Source: Aulostomus chinensis (taxonomy: Eukaryota > Chordata > Actinopteri > Syngnathiformes > Aulostomidae). Taken from it: a DNA stretch of 64,000 nucleotides. Below, piece by piece: positions 1 to 9,424 of this stretch. The notes below the pieces were generated by a model. That model was given only the letters and a program-made list of their open reading frames with translations, was not told the origin of the DNA and did no database searches. Within the stretch, counting starts at the first letter, position 1, and every line of letters begins with the position of its first letter. The stretch spans positions 8,704,001-8,768,000 of the forward strand of contig JBBMOA010000001.1 in the NCBI GenBank assembly GCA_037954235.1, read 5' to 3'. Made by a program: the position numbers and the translations under genes.

Positions 1-317
1 TCCAGCCTCCAACCAGAGGTCCCTCAGTTATCATGGAGCCACAGGTGGAGTCTGGATTCTTTTCTATAATGTGATGGCAATGACAGTCCTGCCAAGTGAC
101 ATCACTGACATGACTGGATGACTTCAGTCATGTGACTGGATGACTTCAGTCATGTGACTGGATGGCAGTGCAGATTCCAATGTAGAGGTTGGGGAAATAG
201 TCTCTGAGAATCCAACTTGAAGCCACGCCCTCCTTGTTCTTCAAAAACCCAAACAGCGACCATCAGTCTCCCACCAATCCTGTACTTGGTTCAATGTTGC
301 TGTTCCATTTTGCAGCA
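1..317 (+). repeat. Dispersed duplicated block P, copy 1
   Basis: This block recurs in inverted orientation at 6047-6405 and, for its first half, in direct orientation at 16958-17145. The three copies share the opening TCCAGCCTCCAACCAGAGG, the CACAGGTGGAGTCTGGATTC stretch and an internal 22-bp minisatellite. The window starts at or inside the block, so its true left end is unknown. No open frame or family signature was recognised. It may be an unclassified interspersed repeat or a low-copy segmental duplication. Confidence 0.8.
111..166 (+). repeat. 22-bp minisatellite, about 2.5 copies
   Basis: The unit TGACTGGATGACTTCAGTCA plus TG repeats with a 22-bp period at 111, 133 and 155. Each unit contains a near-palindrome around CAGTCATGTGACTG. 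The same minisatellite is longer in the other copies of this block (about 6198-6298 and 17060-17135), so copy number varies between duplicates. Confidence 0.85.
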
Positions 318-780
318 TTCATCCCCTCATTCTGGAGGCTTTAACATGAAAATGAAAATGCTGACAGACACAAATGCAAATCAGGGTATTTGACCAGAGG
401 TGACATATCTTTTAATGCTTTTCTTGTTATATTTGTTCTATCTGTTCTGTATGGTTATATTTGTTATGGTTGTTATGGAGTTGATGGTTATTATCTCTGT
501 TTCTTGTGTCTTTGTCTTTGTCGTCCTCCCCTTCGTCCGTCCTGGATTTTTGACCTTGGTTTCAGGAAGCGTGTGACCTCAAGTCCTTTTTCTGTGTTGC
601 TGAACGTAGAGCCTTGCTTCATTGTGCTCGCTAAAGTGTGATCCTCCCTGCTAATTCCTTATTTCCTTGACTAATTACCCACCAAAAATTAATACCTAAC
701 TGCTTTATTTGGCTGAAGTTTAAAAGACCATCATTCTGGTAGCAACAGTCTTTCTGCCTTGTAAACACGCTAAGCTAACG
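318..780. other. Unassigned stretch
   Basis: AT-rich sequence with no convincing gene, RNA or repeat signature. Open frames here are short and have no recognisable protein features. Confidence 0.5.
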
Positions 781-963
781 ATGGCTTCTCCCTCTTGTTC
801 TCCTCGCTCCTGCTCAGAGTGCCACATGTTTTGTTCCTCCTCTGCCTCCTTTAGTGATACTGATAAGTGTGTTAAATGTAGTTTTCTTGTTGTGTTGGAG
901 GTGAGGCTTAGCGAGGTTGAATTGGACCTGCAGCAGCTCTGCACCAAAAGCTGCGAGAGCTAG
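781..963 (+). pseudogene. Relic of a repeated ORF: Cys cluster plus short coiled coil
   Basis: A 60-codon frame starts at ATG 781 and stops at TAG 961. It begins with a cysteine-rich segment (C-S-x-C near residues 12-14 and C-x-x-C near residues 30-33). A leucine- and glutamate-spaced helix follows (about residues 36-55), which could form a short coiled coil. From memory, similar openings are very common in percomorph genomes at the start of repeated, retroelement-associated frames, with the same downstream tract rich in CTAGC. Here the frame ends early and the sequence after it has several stops, so I read it as a degraded fragment. It has no partner genes. A chance frame is the main alternative. 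Confidence 0.3.
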
Positions 964-1085
964 CCAGCCCTCACTAGCTGGTGTAGACCAACTTAGCTTA
1001 GCTCCTAGCTTAGGCCTAACTAGCGCTTCCCCAGCAGCTCCCAAGCATCTGGGAGAGTGCCAAGAAAAGTTGGGCCTAAGCTAGG

Positions 1086-1212
1086 ATGTGCTTGCTCATG
1101 AAGAATTGTTGGGTGTAAATTCATTTAAGGAGTGTTGAACTGGACCTGTTCTACTTGTAAAGTGTAACTTTTGTTATTTGGTGCTTTATAGGGTGATGAC
1201 TTGACTTCATTG
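1086..1212 (+). repeat. Fish retroelement 3'-tail-like fragment
   Basis: The fragment runs from a GAATTGTTGGGTGTA motif, through GGACCTG and GTAAAGTG motifs, to a TTGACTT terminal tract. The same tail appears at 9425-9605, in reverse at about 12530-12760, and at 15020-15165. From memory this resembles the 3' end of abundant fish LINE or SINE families whose tail is a short NTTGA repeat. The family name is not certain. Confidence 0.55.
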
Positions 1213-1339
1213 CAGCTTTGACCTGAGCAGGTGTTCATCCTCATCTCAGTAACAGGGGACACTTTATCACACCAGTGGACAAACATCAGCATTCATCACC
1301 CAGCAGCTCCTCTGATCAACAGAACAAGTTAAAGTATTC

Positions 1340-1412
1340 TGGAGAATGAGGGCATGGATCCCTCTACCTCTCACATGCTAAGCTAGCACTCTACCATTTG
1401 AGCTAATTCCTC
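1340..1412 (-). tRNA. tRNA-Ala (AGC)-like
   Basis: The reverse strand reads as a 73-nt cloverleaf with A box TAGCTCAAATGG and anticodon AGC (complement of 1377-1379). The T arm is GAGGG/CCCTC around an ATCCATG loop. The acceptor GAGGAAT/ATTCTCC has one A-C mismatch. The anticodon stem carries an A where the copy at 13708-13780 has C. There is no TTTT terminator soon after the 3' end. It is probably weakened or decayed, but it may still be transcribed. Confidence 0.7.
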
Positions 1413-1420
1413 TGTTAAGG

Positions 1421-1870
1421 AGCACAGCAGATGATGGAGGTTGACCTTTAGGCTGCTGAGAATTCAACAACTGAAACATTTTAGGAATTCCCTCATCTTG
1501 TTGGAAATAATTTGATAGAAGAAAACCTTGAAACATGATGTTGTTATTATTTATGTCTTTAATGCACCCAAACCTTTATTTTTCTGGGGTTTTGAGAGGT
1601 TCTGGGTCATGAATCAAAATTTAAAATGGACAAAAATGTCCTGCAGGGTCACTGGGGCCGCACGTTTCATGTTCTCAACAGATTAGAACTGTAGAGTGTG
1701 TGTGGTGTGTTTGTCAGGAGCTGTCAAGACCAAAGTTGTTGACACACAAAAGAAAGAAACATGTCAAAGTTTGTTCATTCTTGTGAGTTCAACTGAAAAT
1801 TAGTTGCAGAGTGACGACAAAAATGGAGAAATCCTCACTATCCTATCCTCTTCACTACTCCATCAAAACC
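1421..1870. other. Unassigned stretch with one inverted low-copy match
   Basis: About 1575-1670 matches about 6650-6745 in inverted orientation, around AGAGGTTCTGGGTCATGAAT. The rest shows nothing recognisable. Confidence 0.5.
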
Positions 1871-1874
1871 ACTG

Positions 1875-1893
1875 ACACACACACACACACACA
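1875..1893 (+). repeat. (AC)n microsatellite
   Basis: Uninterrupted AC dinucleotide run of 19 bp. Confidence 0.95.
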
Positions 1894-1987
1894 AATAGTT
1901 TGTGTTTGTGAGAAGATAAAAAACCTACTATGCTTCAATAAATATAAATTGTTGAATATCAATCCTCTACTCATGTGTGGGAGTGTA

Positions 1988-2069
1988 GTTGTTGTGGCCG
2001 AGTGGTGAAGGCGATGGACTAGAAATCCATTGGGGTCTCCCTGCTCAGGTTCCAGTCCTGCCAACAACG
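1988..2069 (+). tRNA. tRNA-Ser (AGA)
   Basis: An 82-nt class II tRNA with a long variable arm. The acceptor GTTGTTG/CAACAAC pairs perfectly and G follows as discriminator. The D arm is GGCCGAGTGG...GGC. The anticodon region GACTAGAAATC carries AGA. The variable arm TGGGGTCTCCCT is typical of vertebrate Ser tRNAs. Oddities are a T-C mismatch at the base of the T stem and a T loop reading TTCCAGT instead of TTCGAAT. No TTTT follows closely. It could be a functional variant or an early pseudogene. Confidence 0.85.
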
Positions 2070-2605
2070 TTAAACTGCTGTTCCAGAGGAGACAACACCT
2101 GCTCCTACTGTAGGTCCATGTGTCAAAGGTTTTCTTTCAAGGGCTGCAGCAGCTGATGATGAGGGAGAGAGAGAGGATTGGTCGCATGTTGTCTTGTCTC
2201 CACCATTCTGGTGTTGACCAGATACTCCAGTGGTGGTGAAGCTGATGGGAAGGTTCCATGTTCTACCAGTCTCATCTAGAACTGAGGTGGAGCTTAGGGT
2301 TAAGTAGGAATTGGTTTGGTTTAGTCCCTGGGAATGTCAGTTGGTGTGTGTGTGTGTGTGTGTGTGTTACATGCATTTCTTGTCTTATCTGTTTTTCTAT
2401 TGGAGACCATTTCTCTATAGAAAGTGATCAGGACTCCTCATCCTCACAGGGACCAAAGACAAAGTAATTTGTCTTTTAGAGTTTAGGTCTGAGTAGAGTT
2501 TAGGTTCAGATTAGGGATTAGACATCCTTTGGTGAGGATTAGGATTAAGGTGAAACTGTACATGAAATGGAAATTAATGTCCGAACTAGGATAGCTGTGC
2601 AAACC
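2070..2605. other. Unassigned, with a (GT)n tract and GGTTAG-like stretches
   Basis: Intron-like or intergenic fish sequence. There is a GT run at 2344-2367. Degenerate TTAGGTTCAGATTAGGG-type tracts lie at about 2470-2560. They are not ordered hexamer repeats, so they are not telomeric. Confidence 0.5.
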
Positions 2606-2631
2606 TGTGTGTGTGCGTGTGTGTGTGTGTG

Positions 2632-2663
<32 letters not shown>

Positions 2664-2664
2664 A

Positions 2665-2708
<44 letters not shown>
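2606..2708 (+). repeat. (GT)n microsatellite, about 100 bp
   Basis: A long GT run with GC and GAGTCT interruptions. It is likely polymorphic. It is flanked by TACATGCAGAC, a context I associate with fish microsatellites. Confidence 0.95.
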
Positions 2709-2710
<2 letters not shown>

Positions 2711-3009
2711 ATGCAGACTTTCCCTTGTGACAGCTGATTTGGTTTGGAATCCATCTTAGTCAGGAAATTTTGAGAAAATTCTATCATTTAATTGCAATTA
2801 TTTTGATTTACAACACTGCAAAAATAAGTAAAATCATCTCCCCTCCAAAAACCCTCCTCTTCAACTTTGTACTCAAGTTGTCTCCTCATCAGGCACCACA
2901 GGATCCAGCAGGTTCAGTTAAAACGGTCATTAGAGATTGAAAAAATGTCCATCAAACACAAAATAAGGCTTCAAATAGGTTTACAATTTTATTTGATGTT
3001 GACACATTT

Positions 3010-3540
3010 TGTCCATTTGACATCAGGACTGCTCCCAGATCAGCTCCATGACCTCATCCCTGCACCAGATCAGCTCCATGACCTCATCCCTGCACCAGAG
3101 TACCGCCCAAGTTCATCAAGGACAGCAAACATGAGCAGATCTAGATTCACCTCCATCTTTAGAGGCTGTTGAATTTCCTCCTGAGGACCGTCAGGCTGTT
3201 TCCTTACTTTGCTGTGACCCAACAGCAGACAGCAACAAGGACTGTGGTGAACTTGGTAAAACCACCATCTGGAGTCTGGACCAAGATGCTGATGTGATCC
3301 TTTGATGAGTTTAGAATCAGTCAGAGATCAAAGACTGAAGCAGGAGATCAATGTACAGAATTCAGAGATCAAAGACTGAAGCAGGAGATCAATGTACAGA
3401 ATTCAGAGATCAAAGACTGAAGCAGGAGATCAATGCACAGAATTCAGAGATCAAAGACTGAAGCAGGAGATCAATGCACAGAATTCAGAGATCAAAGACT
3501 GAAGCAGGAGATCAATGCACAGAATTCAGAGATCAAAGAC
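3010..3540 (+). repeat. Duplicated block Q, copy 1
   Basis: The block recurs inverted and diverged at about 7090-7550. Shared landmarks are GCAGACAGCAACAAGG, the CATGACCTCATCCCTGCACC repeat and the minisatellite at its right end. Within it, 3035-3094 holds two tandem copies of a 30-bp unit starting CCAGATCAGCTCCATGACC. The inverted partner has only one copy of that unit. Confidence 0.7.
3322..3540 (+). repeat. 41-bp minisatellite, about 5.3 copies
   Basis: Units start at 3322, 3363, 3404, 3445, 3486 and 3527, exactly 41 bp apart. Each contains CAGAGATCAAAGACTGAAGC and GGAGATCAATG. The first two units end in GTAC and later ones in GCAC, a one-base change. The array is not in frame, because 41 is not a multiple of 3. 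Confidence 0.95.
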
Positions 3541-4306
3541 TCCTGGAGCTTTGCCTTCTCTTGTCTTTGGGCCTGGATGTTCCTGAATGTTTTACTCCAC
3601 CAGTAACTTGTTCATCCTCCTTTTTCTGCCTCGTGTCTCTGAATCAGCTCATCGTTTGTTGTGTCCACGTCTCCGTGTCACCACCTCAAGTCAGTTATCA
3701 ACCTGTGGGAACAATAAATGCTGCCTACTTCAGAACTTTGCAGCTCAGTTGAATGTGTGGCTCCTACATTTTCTACTTGCACTCCAAAAAATTAATTCCC
3801 AAAAGGAACATTATTATTATCATGTTTTATGTAACATGAATGACACATCAATATCCAAATATATACATGACATCAATTATCTCTTGATAGGGATAAACAT
3901 CAATAACAAGTGAGAGAAGTCATGTGGTTCTCCGACCTCTCTAAGCTGCATAGCAGTGCTGGAGGAGTGCTGACATCATCATTCTGGTTCCTTGCTGGAT
4001 GGAGGCCTAAACTCTGCAGTGAAACCTACTGCCTTGAACTCCCTCTTCATTCTGGCTCAGGCTTTTCCTGCCAACAAGGCAGCGACAACAGAAGCAGTCA
4101 GCTGATGTCCACAGCTCAACATGAAAAGGACACTTTTCTTTGAAGACAAAACTTTCAAGGAGTTTTTGCTGCCAATACAGGACAACACCCACTCACAAAC
4201 CAGTGTTGGGCAAGTTACTGAACAGCTGTAATGTGTTATTTATTACTTGTTACTGTCATTTTAAAATAATTGGTTACATTAGGATTGTGTCTGCCAGGGC
4301 CATCTT
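3541..4306. other. Unassigned stretch
   Basis: No gene was recognised. AATAAA lies at about 3712-3717, but no supported upstream exon goes with it. Confidence 0.45.
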
Positions 4307-4594
4307 TCTGTGTGGAGTCTCCATGTTCTCCCCATGCCTGCGTGGGTTCTCTCTGGTACTCCAGCTTCCTCCCACCGTCCAAAGACATGCAATTTGGGGA
4401 CGAGGCTGATTGGACACTCTAAATTGACCGTAGGTGTGAATGGTTGTTCGTCTCTGTATATTGGCCCTGCGATGGACTTGCGACCTGTCCAGGGTGTACC
4501 CCACCTCTCTCCCGTAGACGCTGGGATAGGCTCCACCCCCCCTGCGACCCTTACCAGTAAGGAATAAGCGGAAGACGACGATGGATGGATGGAT
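4307..4594 (+). mobile_element. tRNA-headed SINE, 5'-truncated copy
   Basis: It contains the conserved fish-repeat core TCTCCATGTTCTCCCC, then CCACCGTCCAAAGACATGC, CTAAATTGACC and CGACCTGTCCAGGGT. It ends in the tail AGCGGAAGACGACGATGGAT with further GGAT units. The tRNA-like head seen at 10633-11014 and 19063-19350 is missing, so this copy is truncated at its 5' end. I recognise the core as a very common fish interspersed repeat, though not its formal family name. Confidence 0.85.
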
Positions 4595-4802
4595 AATGAA
4601 CTTGAATGTGTTGAAACAGCAGATCAATGAATCCACTACCACACAATAAGATGATGACCCCCTACCACAAGATGGCGTCACAGATCCTGACGCTCTGAGC
4701 AGGAAACACCGAGCAAAACATTACAACAAAGCTCCTGTTGTTCCCTCCAGGAAAAACTGTGGCTCTGATGAGAAGAAGGATCCCAGCGTCTTCTGAGGAT
4801 CC

Positions 4803-5063
4803 ATGGCCGCACCATTGGGTAGAAGGACGATGGGGTCGGCACCAGGAGGAACCCTGGTGTCTCCGATGCAGGGAAGATGGAGCAGTGAAGAGGCCACATT
4901 GTGGCGTCCTAAAGAGGACATTTGGTGGAGCCTGAGACGGCAAACATCACGCCCCCTTCATCAGAAGAACCACAGCACCAGAAGAAAGAATCCTGGCAGT
5001 GACGACAGGGAGGATCAGGGTGACCTCCTCACCACCACCTTTGAACCTTCAAATGAACTTTAA
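4803..5063 (+). CDS. Weak candidate terminal exon or short ORF (86 aa)
   Basis: The frame starts at an ATG in a strong initiation context (GGATCCATGGCC) and ends at TAA 5061. The predicted product is basic and polar, with Arg/Lys/Ser-rich middle residues and an acidic C-terminal third. It has no signal peptide, membrane segment or recognisable domain. AATAAA at 5149-5154, about 90 bp after the stop and followed by a TG-rich stretch, would suit a transcript end. Other frames of similar length overlap on both strands, so chance is quite possible. No neighbouring exon could be linked. Confidence 0.2.
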   Translation: MAAPLGRRTMGSAPGGTLVSPMQGRWSSEEATLWRPKEDIWWSLRRQTSRPLHQKNHSTRRKNPGSDDREDQGDLLTTTFEPSNEL

Positions 5064-5148
5064 AAAGCTTTAGAGTGGAGAAGGTTTTTAAAACATTTTA
5101 TTGTTTTTTCCTTTCATTCTCATTTGTGCGATTGTCTGATTCATTAGA

Positions 5149-5154
5149 AATAAA
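5149..5154 (+). other. Possible poly(A) signal AATAAA
   Basis: A canonical hexamer, followed after about 10 bp by TGTCTGCTGGGTT, a GU-rich downstream context. It lies 86 bp after the stop codon at 5061-5063. The link to a real transcript is unproven. Confidence 0.3.
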
Positions 5155-5264
5155 CACTGTCTGCTGGGTTAAAATTGACTGTGATTCTCTTTTTGCATGC
5201 AAGTTGAAAGTTCTGCCAATAAAAACCACAAGTATTTGAAGACCAAAGGAAGGACCCCCAAAGT

Positions 5265-5467
5265 CAGGACCCTGAGATCAAAGTGAGCGCTCTGATCTCA
5301 GAGGTCTGGGATATTTCCCATCCCATGGTCCTTCAAATAAGAGCTCTGTGTCACTGTCTCAAAGTTTTCAACCGTATTTGTTTGTGAAAATTAAAACCAG
5401 ATGACCACTGTAGTCCCTCCTACATGATTAGTGCCATATTTCGTCTCAATCACATCTTCTTTGGACA
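5265..5467 (+). repeat. 5' flank of the tRNA-Gln cassette
   Basis: This flank recurs inverted at about 23169-23340 next to another tRNA-Gln copy, sharing CTCTGATCTCAGAGGTCTGG and CCCATCCCATGG. The TGATTAGTGCCATA portion also flanks the tRNA-Gln copy at 21930-22001. The tRNA-Gln copies therefore arose by duplicating a genomic block, not by retrotransposing a bare tRNA. Confidence 0.75.
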
Positions 5468-5539
5468 GGTTCCATGGTGTAACGGTTAGCACTCTGGACT
5501 TTGAATCCAGCAATCCGAGTTCAAATCTCGGTGGAGCCT
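5468..5539 (+). tRNA. tRNA-Gln (TTG)
   Basis: A 72-nt cloverleaf whose acceptor GGTTCCA/TGGAGCC contains one T-G pair. The A box is TGGTGTAACGGTTAGC. The anticodon stem CTGGA/TCCAG surrounds TTG at 5501-5503. The T arm CCGAG/CTCGG with TTCAAAT loop is perfect. It matches the vertebrate tRNA-Gln body closely and is the best of the four Gln-like copies here. No TTTT run occurs within about 40 bp downstream. Confidence 0.92.
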
Positions 5540-6046
5540 CCAGCACGTCTCTGACAGGCTTTGAAAGTGGAGTTGTGTTTGTCCGTGGCCAACTCCTGCT
5601 CCTTGGCTGCGGTGGACGGGAGGAGGCTCAGGTCCTAACAATGCTGCCTCCAGCTTTAATTAAGACCTCAGTTTTGTCCTGGTTGAGCTGGAGAAAGTTC
5701 TCTGTCACCATGACAGGTAAATGGACATCAACTGGTCCTGAGTCATCAGGAGACACGGCCATGTGAAAAGAAGAGAATGGCTGCTAGCTTGACAAAGAAC
5801 TGCACAAACCAGGTTCAAGCTGGACTTTGGACCCTGGTATCTGCAACGACTCCATCAACTCCTAATCTAGCAGCTCTGCTGGGTCCAACTATTTTACAGA
5901 ACATTTGACAGACCTGTGGAGCAGTGAGGACACACATGAGTTGATCACATGATCCACTGAAGCACCATTTTACCTGCCACTGAGGTCACCAGCATGAACT
6001 GGAGTTGGGAATCTTGAATTGAACCTGGTATCACAGCGACACCTAC
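5540..6046. other. Unassigned stretch
   Basis: No supported gene, RNA or repeat was seen. It lies between the tRNA-Gln gene and the inverted copy of block P. Confidence 0.45.
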
Positions 6047-6405
6047 TGCTGCAAAATGGAACAGCAACATTGAACCCAGTACAAGATTGGAGGGAGACTG
6101 ATGGTCGCTGTTTGGGTTTTTGAAAAACAAGGGGGGCGTTGGTTCAAGCTGGATTCTCAGAGACTATTTCCCCAACCTCTACATTGGAATCTACACTGTC
6201 ATCCAGTCATGTGACTGAAGTCATCCAGTCACGTGACTGAAGTCATCCAGTCATGACTGAAGTCATCCAGTCATGTGACTGAAGTCATCAATTCATGTCA
6301 GTGATGTCACTCTGCAGGACTGTCATTGCCGTCTCATTCTAGAAAAGAACCCAGACTCCACCTGTGGCTCCATGATAACTGATGGACCTCTGGTTGGAGG
6401 CTGGA
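6047..6405 (-). repeat. Dispersed duplicated block P, copy 2 (inverted)
   Basis: This is the reverse-complement counterpart of 1-317, about 40 bp longer. The extra length comes mainly from more units of the 22-bp minisatellite (about 4.5 units, 6198-6298). One unit has become GTCACGTGAC (6228-6237), a perfect 10-bp palindrome containing the E-box CACGTG. No coding potential was seen. Confidence 0.85.
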
Positions 6406-6827
6406 CGATGATGTTTGGACTGGAAGGAAAACTCCTTGTCCAAATTCCATTGTGTTCAAATTTAAAGTCCCACAATCAGAAGTAGCTGAATCTGACAGGT
6501 GGAGGTTTGGAACTACAAGATGGTGATGTTTCCTTGACTTGATGCTCTGACTGTCAGGGTGGATGACAGCTTCTTCTGCTGCTGCATCTGAGTGGCTATG
6601 ATTGGAGCTTTTACCCTCCAAGGTTGTTTGGTTCCAGGTGAAACTTGTGAAACACACACAGTGACCCCGCATGTCGTTTTTGTCCAACTTAAATTTTCAT
6701 TCATTACCCAGAACCTCTCAAAAGCCCTGAAGAAAAATTGAATATTTGGTGTTTGAAAGCCATAAATCACATCCATATCATCTCGTCCATCTCAGTCTGA
6801 CCTCATCTTTGTTTGTTGTTTTTAAAG

Positions 6828-7035
6828 AGGGACAAATTGGTACTTGGTTAAAAAAGCACTCTGGGAAAATGATCCTGCTTTCAGGGAGGTCTTTGGTGAG
6901 TTTGCTAACAATGCAGAGAACCATGACGGAACCAAGCACAAGGCTGCTGCCCTCCGCATCACAGCTACACTTTGGAGTCTGTTTGAACTGAATGTGAAGG
7001 GTCTGACATCATCACACCAGTACGACAACAAGTGA
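6828..7035 (+). CDS. Candidate terminal exon of an unidentified gene
   Basis: A pyrimidine-rich tract (TCATCTTTGTTTGTTG then TTTTTAAAG) ends in AG at 6826-6827, a good 3' splice-site shape. It follows CTGAC, which could serve as a branch point. From there one frame stays open to TGA at 7033. The predicted roughly 68 residues look protein-like. A Trp/Tyr/Leu start leads into an Asp-Pro-Ala-Phe segment, then an Ala/Asn-rich helix, then a Leu/Ile/Thr helix ending Leu-Phe-Glu-Leu. No family was recognised. No upstream exon was found and no clear poly(A) signal lies close by. It may be a pseudo-exon or a fragment of a repeated element. Confidence 0.28.
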
Positions 7036-7089
7036 CCGTGAACCAAAGAAAACCTTCACTGATGAGTCCATGGATCTAATTGATCTGTG

Positions 7090-7550
7090 CCATTTCCTGA
7101 TCTTCAGGTTCGTTCTTTGATTTCTTTCTTTGATCTCTAAATTCTGTGCTTTGGTTTCCTTGGTCAGTCCTTGAATTCTGGTTCGTAATAAAAAAGAACT
7201 CCCAGCATATTTCTGCAGACCATAGATAGGGATTTTACCAACTGCACCATAGCAACCCTCTTGCTGTCTGCTGCTGTGCCATTGAAAAGTAAGACAGCCT
7301 GGCAGTCAACAAACTGGGCTCAACAGAAAAATGTCAACTAAAGATGGATTAAAGACCAGGAGGAAATGTAACCAACCTACAAAGATGGAGGAGAATTGAG
7401 ACCCACATGTTTGCCATCCTTGATGAACTGTCCACTGGTGCAGGGGATGAGGTCATGGCGATGATCTGGGAGCCAGTCCTGGATGTTAAATGCCCTGATG
7501 ATGGACAGTGCAGTGGCAAAATGTCCGGTCCACTGACTGAACTCTGCCAC
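7090..7550 (-). repeat. Duplicated block Q, copy 2 (inverted, diverged)
   Basis: This is the inverted counterpart of 3010-3540. About 7111-7185 holds degraded reverse-complement copies of the 41-bp minisatellite (TTTGATCTCT, ATTCTGTGC). It is followed by GCTGTCTGCTGC and then a single copy of the GGGATGAGGTCATGG unit that is doubled in copy 1. Divergence is clearly higher than between the arms at 8293 and 12099. Confidence 0.65.
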
Positions 7551-8292
7551 AAATGAGGAACAACAGTCAGCAAGGAGTAGAAACGAAGAGGAGAAATGGA
7601 GAGAACAGAAAGAATGAGAGATCATGGAGGAAAGAGGCTGATATTTGCAAGTGTTCTGACTACAACACAGCAATCTAGAGAAACCATGACCTGGATTACT
7701 GAGGACCTCCACTGGCAGTTCATTTCTGTTGATCATAGGGCCATGCTGGGTGAAGCAGGACTGAATCCTGGGACTGAGGTTGTGGAGCAATGGTCACCTT
7801 TCCTGCTGAAACTGTCAATTCTTCTGCTTGGTTCTCTCCACAAAACCAGTCCCTTAACGGAGCTCAAACCCCAGTTACAGCTGTGAGAGCCCAGAATCGG
7901 ACACACTGGACCATCAGGAACAGCTTTGTGCTTTCAAACAACAGAGACGACACTCAAGGACTCAGGGAACGCAGGAATCTCTGGCCTCAGCTGACATGTT
8001 GAATTTCAGCAACACTTCATGATGCTGAGTTTAGCAAACCAATGAGAAGATGAAGGAGGCCGTCAACTCCTTCAAGCTCAACATCTCCACTGCTTTACCT
8101 CAGGAGGTCAGAGGTCAAAGCAGAACCTGCACCCCCCACCTCTGATGTTTACTCCACACAGAGATGAGGGGTCGGTTCAGAAGAGTGAGCTGGAGTCTGG
8201 GCAAGTCTTTTCATTCAGTCCCTGGTTTAAACAATTGTCTCCACCAACTTCAGTATGGGTCTGGACCTGCACAGGTTCCAATTCCTGTCTTG
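7551..8292. other. Unassigned, partly duplicated at 20.8 kb
   Basis: About 8023-8390 has a diverged direct copy at 20824-21175, sharing TGCTGAGTTTAGCAAAC, AAGCTCAACATCT and AACCAGAGAAGCT. No supported frame persists in both copies, so it is a duplicated non-coding or decayed segment. Confidence 0.5.
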
Positions 8293-8388
8293 GTCCCAAG
8301 GGTTTGTTGAACCAGAGAAGCTCCAACTGGTGACGCTCATCCAACCATGCATGAAGGTCAACCTGCATTATCTGCTGTGCTCATTAGC

Positions 8389-8461
8389 AGGGACTTAGCT
8401 CCAATGGTAGAGTGCTAGCTTAGCATGTGAGAGGGAGAGGGATCCATACCCTCGTTCTCCA
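8389..8461 (+). pseudogene. tRNA-Ala (AGC) relic
   Basis: Homologous to the intact-looking tRNA-Ala at 13708-13780 on the opposite arm. The anticodon AGC (8422-8424) and T stem GAGGG/CCCTC remain. The acceptor has at least two mismatches, and the anticodon stem has an A-G mismatch plus a G-T pair. The two arms thus keep one good and one decayed copy of the same gene. Confidence 0.75.
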
Positions 8462-9022
8462 GAATACTTTAACTTGTTCTGTTTATCAGAGGAGCTGCTG
8501 GGCGATGAATGCTGATGTTTGTCCACTGCTGTGATAAAGTGTCCCCTGTTACTGAGATGAGGATGAACACCTGCTCAGGTCAAAGCTGCAATCAAACCAG
8601 GGACTTTGAACCTCACAGGTAGTGAAGGAGTTTGTCACCAGGCTTTAAACTTCCCACCATCTCCTGAATGTGGAGCAACTTGTCCTGCCAAAACTGTCCC
8701 CTCTTCCATCCTTAATAACACCTGTCCTGACAGCCGCTCAGGCTGCAGCAGTGAAAGCGCTGAATGCAGCCAGGATACACAATGACTCAACACAGGAATC
8801 TGTTGACTCAGCTGGAGAAGCAGAGGGTCCACCAAGACCAGCAGACACCTTCATTCTTGATTCTTGATTCAAGGGCAGCCCCTTGAGATGCACCATCTAA
8901 TTTTGGAGGGGGTCCTGACAAATAATGACCAACAATACAACAATAATAAAAGTAGATTCTATTTTCAACACAAGGACACACACATCATACACCCAGGTAC
9001 AGGCCAACAATGTTCCCCAAAG

Positions 9023-9038
9023 CCCCCCCCCCCCCCCC
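9023..9038 (+). repeat. Poly-C tract
   Basis: A run of 16 C. The opposite arm has 14 G at 13113-13126, so the tract predates the inverted duplication and has changed length since. Confidence 0.95.
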
Positions 9039-9424
9039 ATCCAGTATTATACAAAGTATGATCAGAGATCCCACTACAGAATAAGAGTGGGCCTGTGTTC
9101 ACATACTCATACATTTAAACACCCATCTAAATAAATACTGCTTCCATGCACCATTAAAGTACACAATGCATATTCATACACAAATATCCACATATTTACA
9201 GTACAGAGAACAAACAAGAACAAGTAGAGAGTGAATCCTGGAGAGAAAAGGGGAGGTGCATCAGAAACAAGAGCAGATGTTTGAAAATGCTTGATGATTT
9301 GAAGATGAGAAAGGAAGAGAGAGACCCAAGTGAGGAGGAAAGGTTGTTCCAATCTGATGGAGCTTTAAATACAACCGGTCAAAGCAGGAGGCCGTCCCCA
9401 CTGATCCTGGATCTGCTCGACCTT

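Noticed and set aside
2470..2560. Telomere-like TTAGGG tract
   Set aside because: Only scattered TTAGG/GGATTAGG words without ordered hexamers. This is a common feature of fish introns.
2545..2787. Frame with a long Thr-His repeat
   Set aside because: It is a translation of the (GT)n microsatellite.
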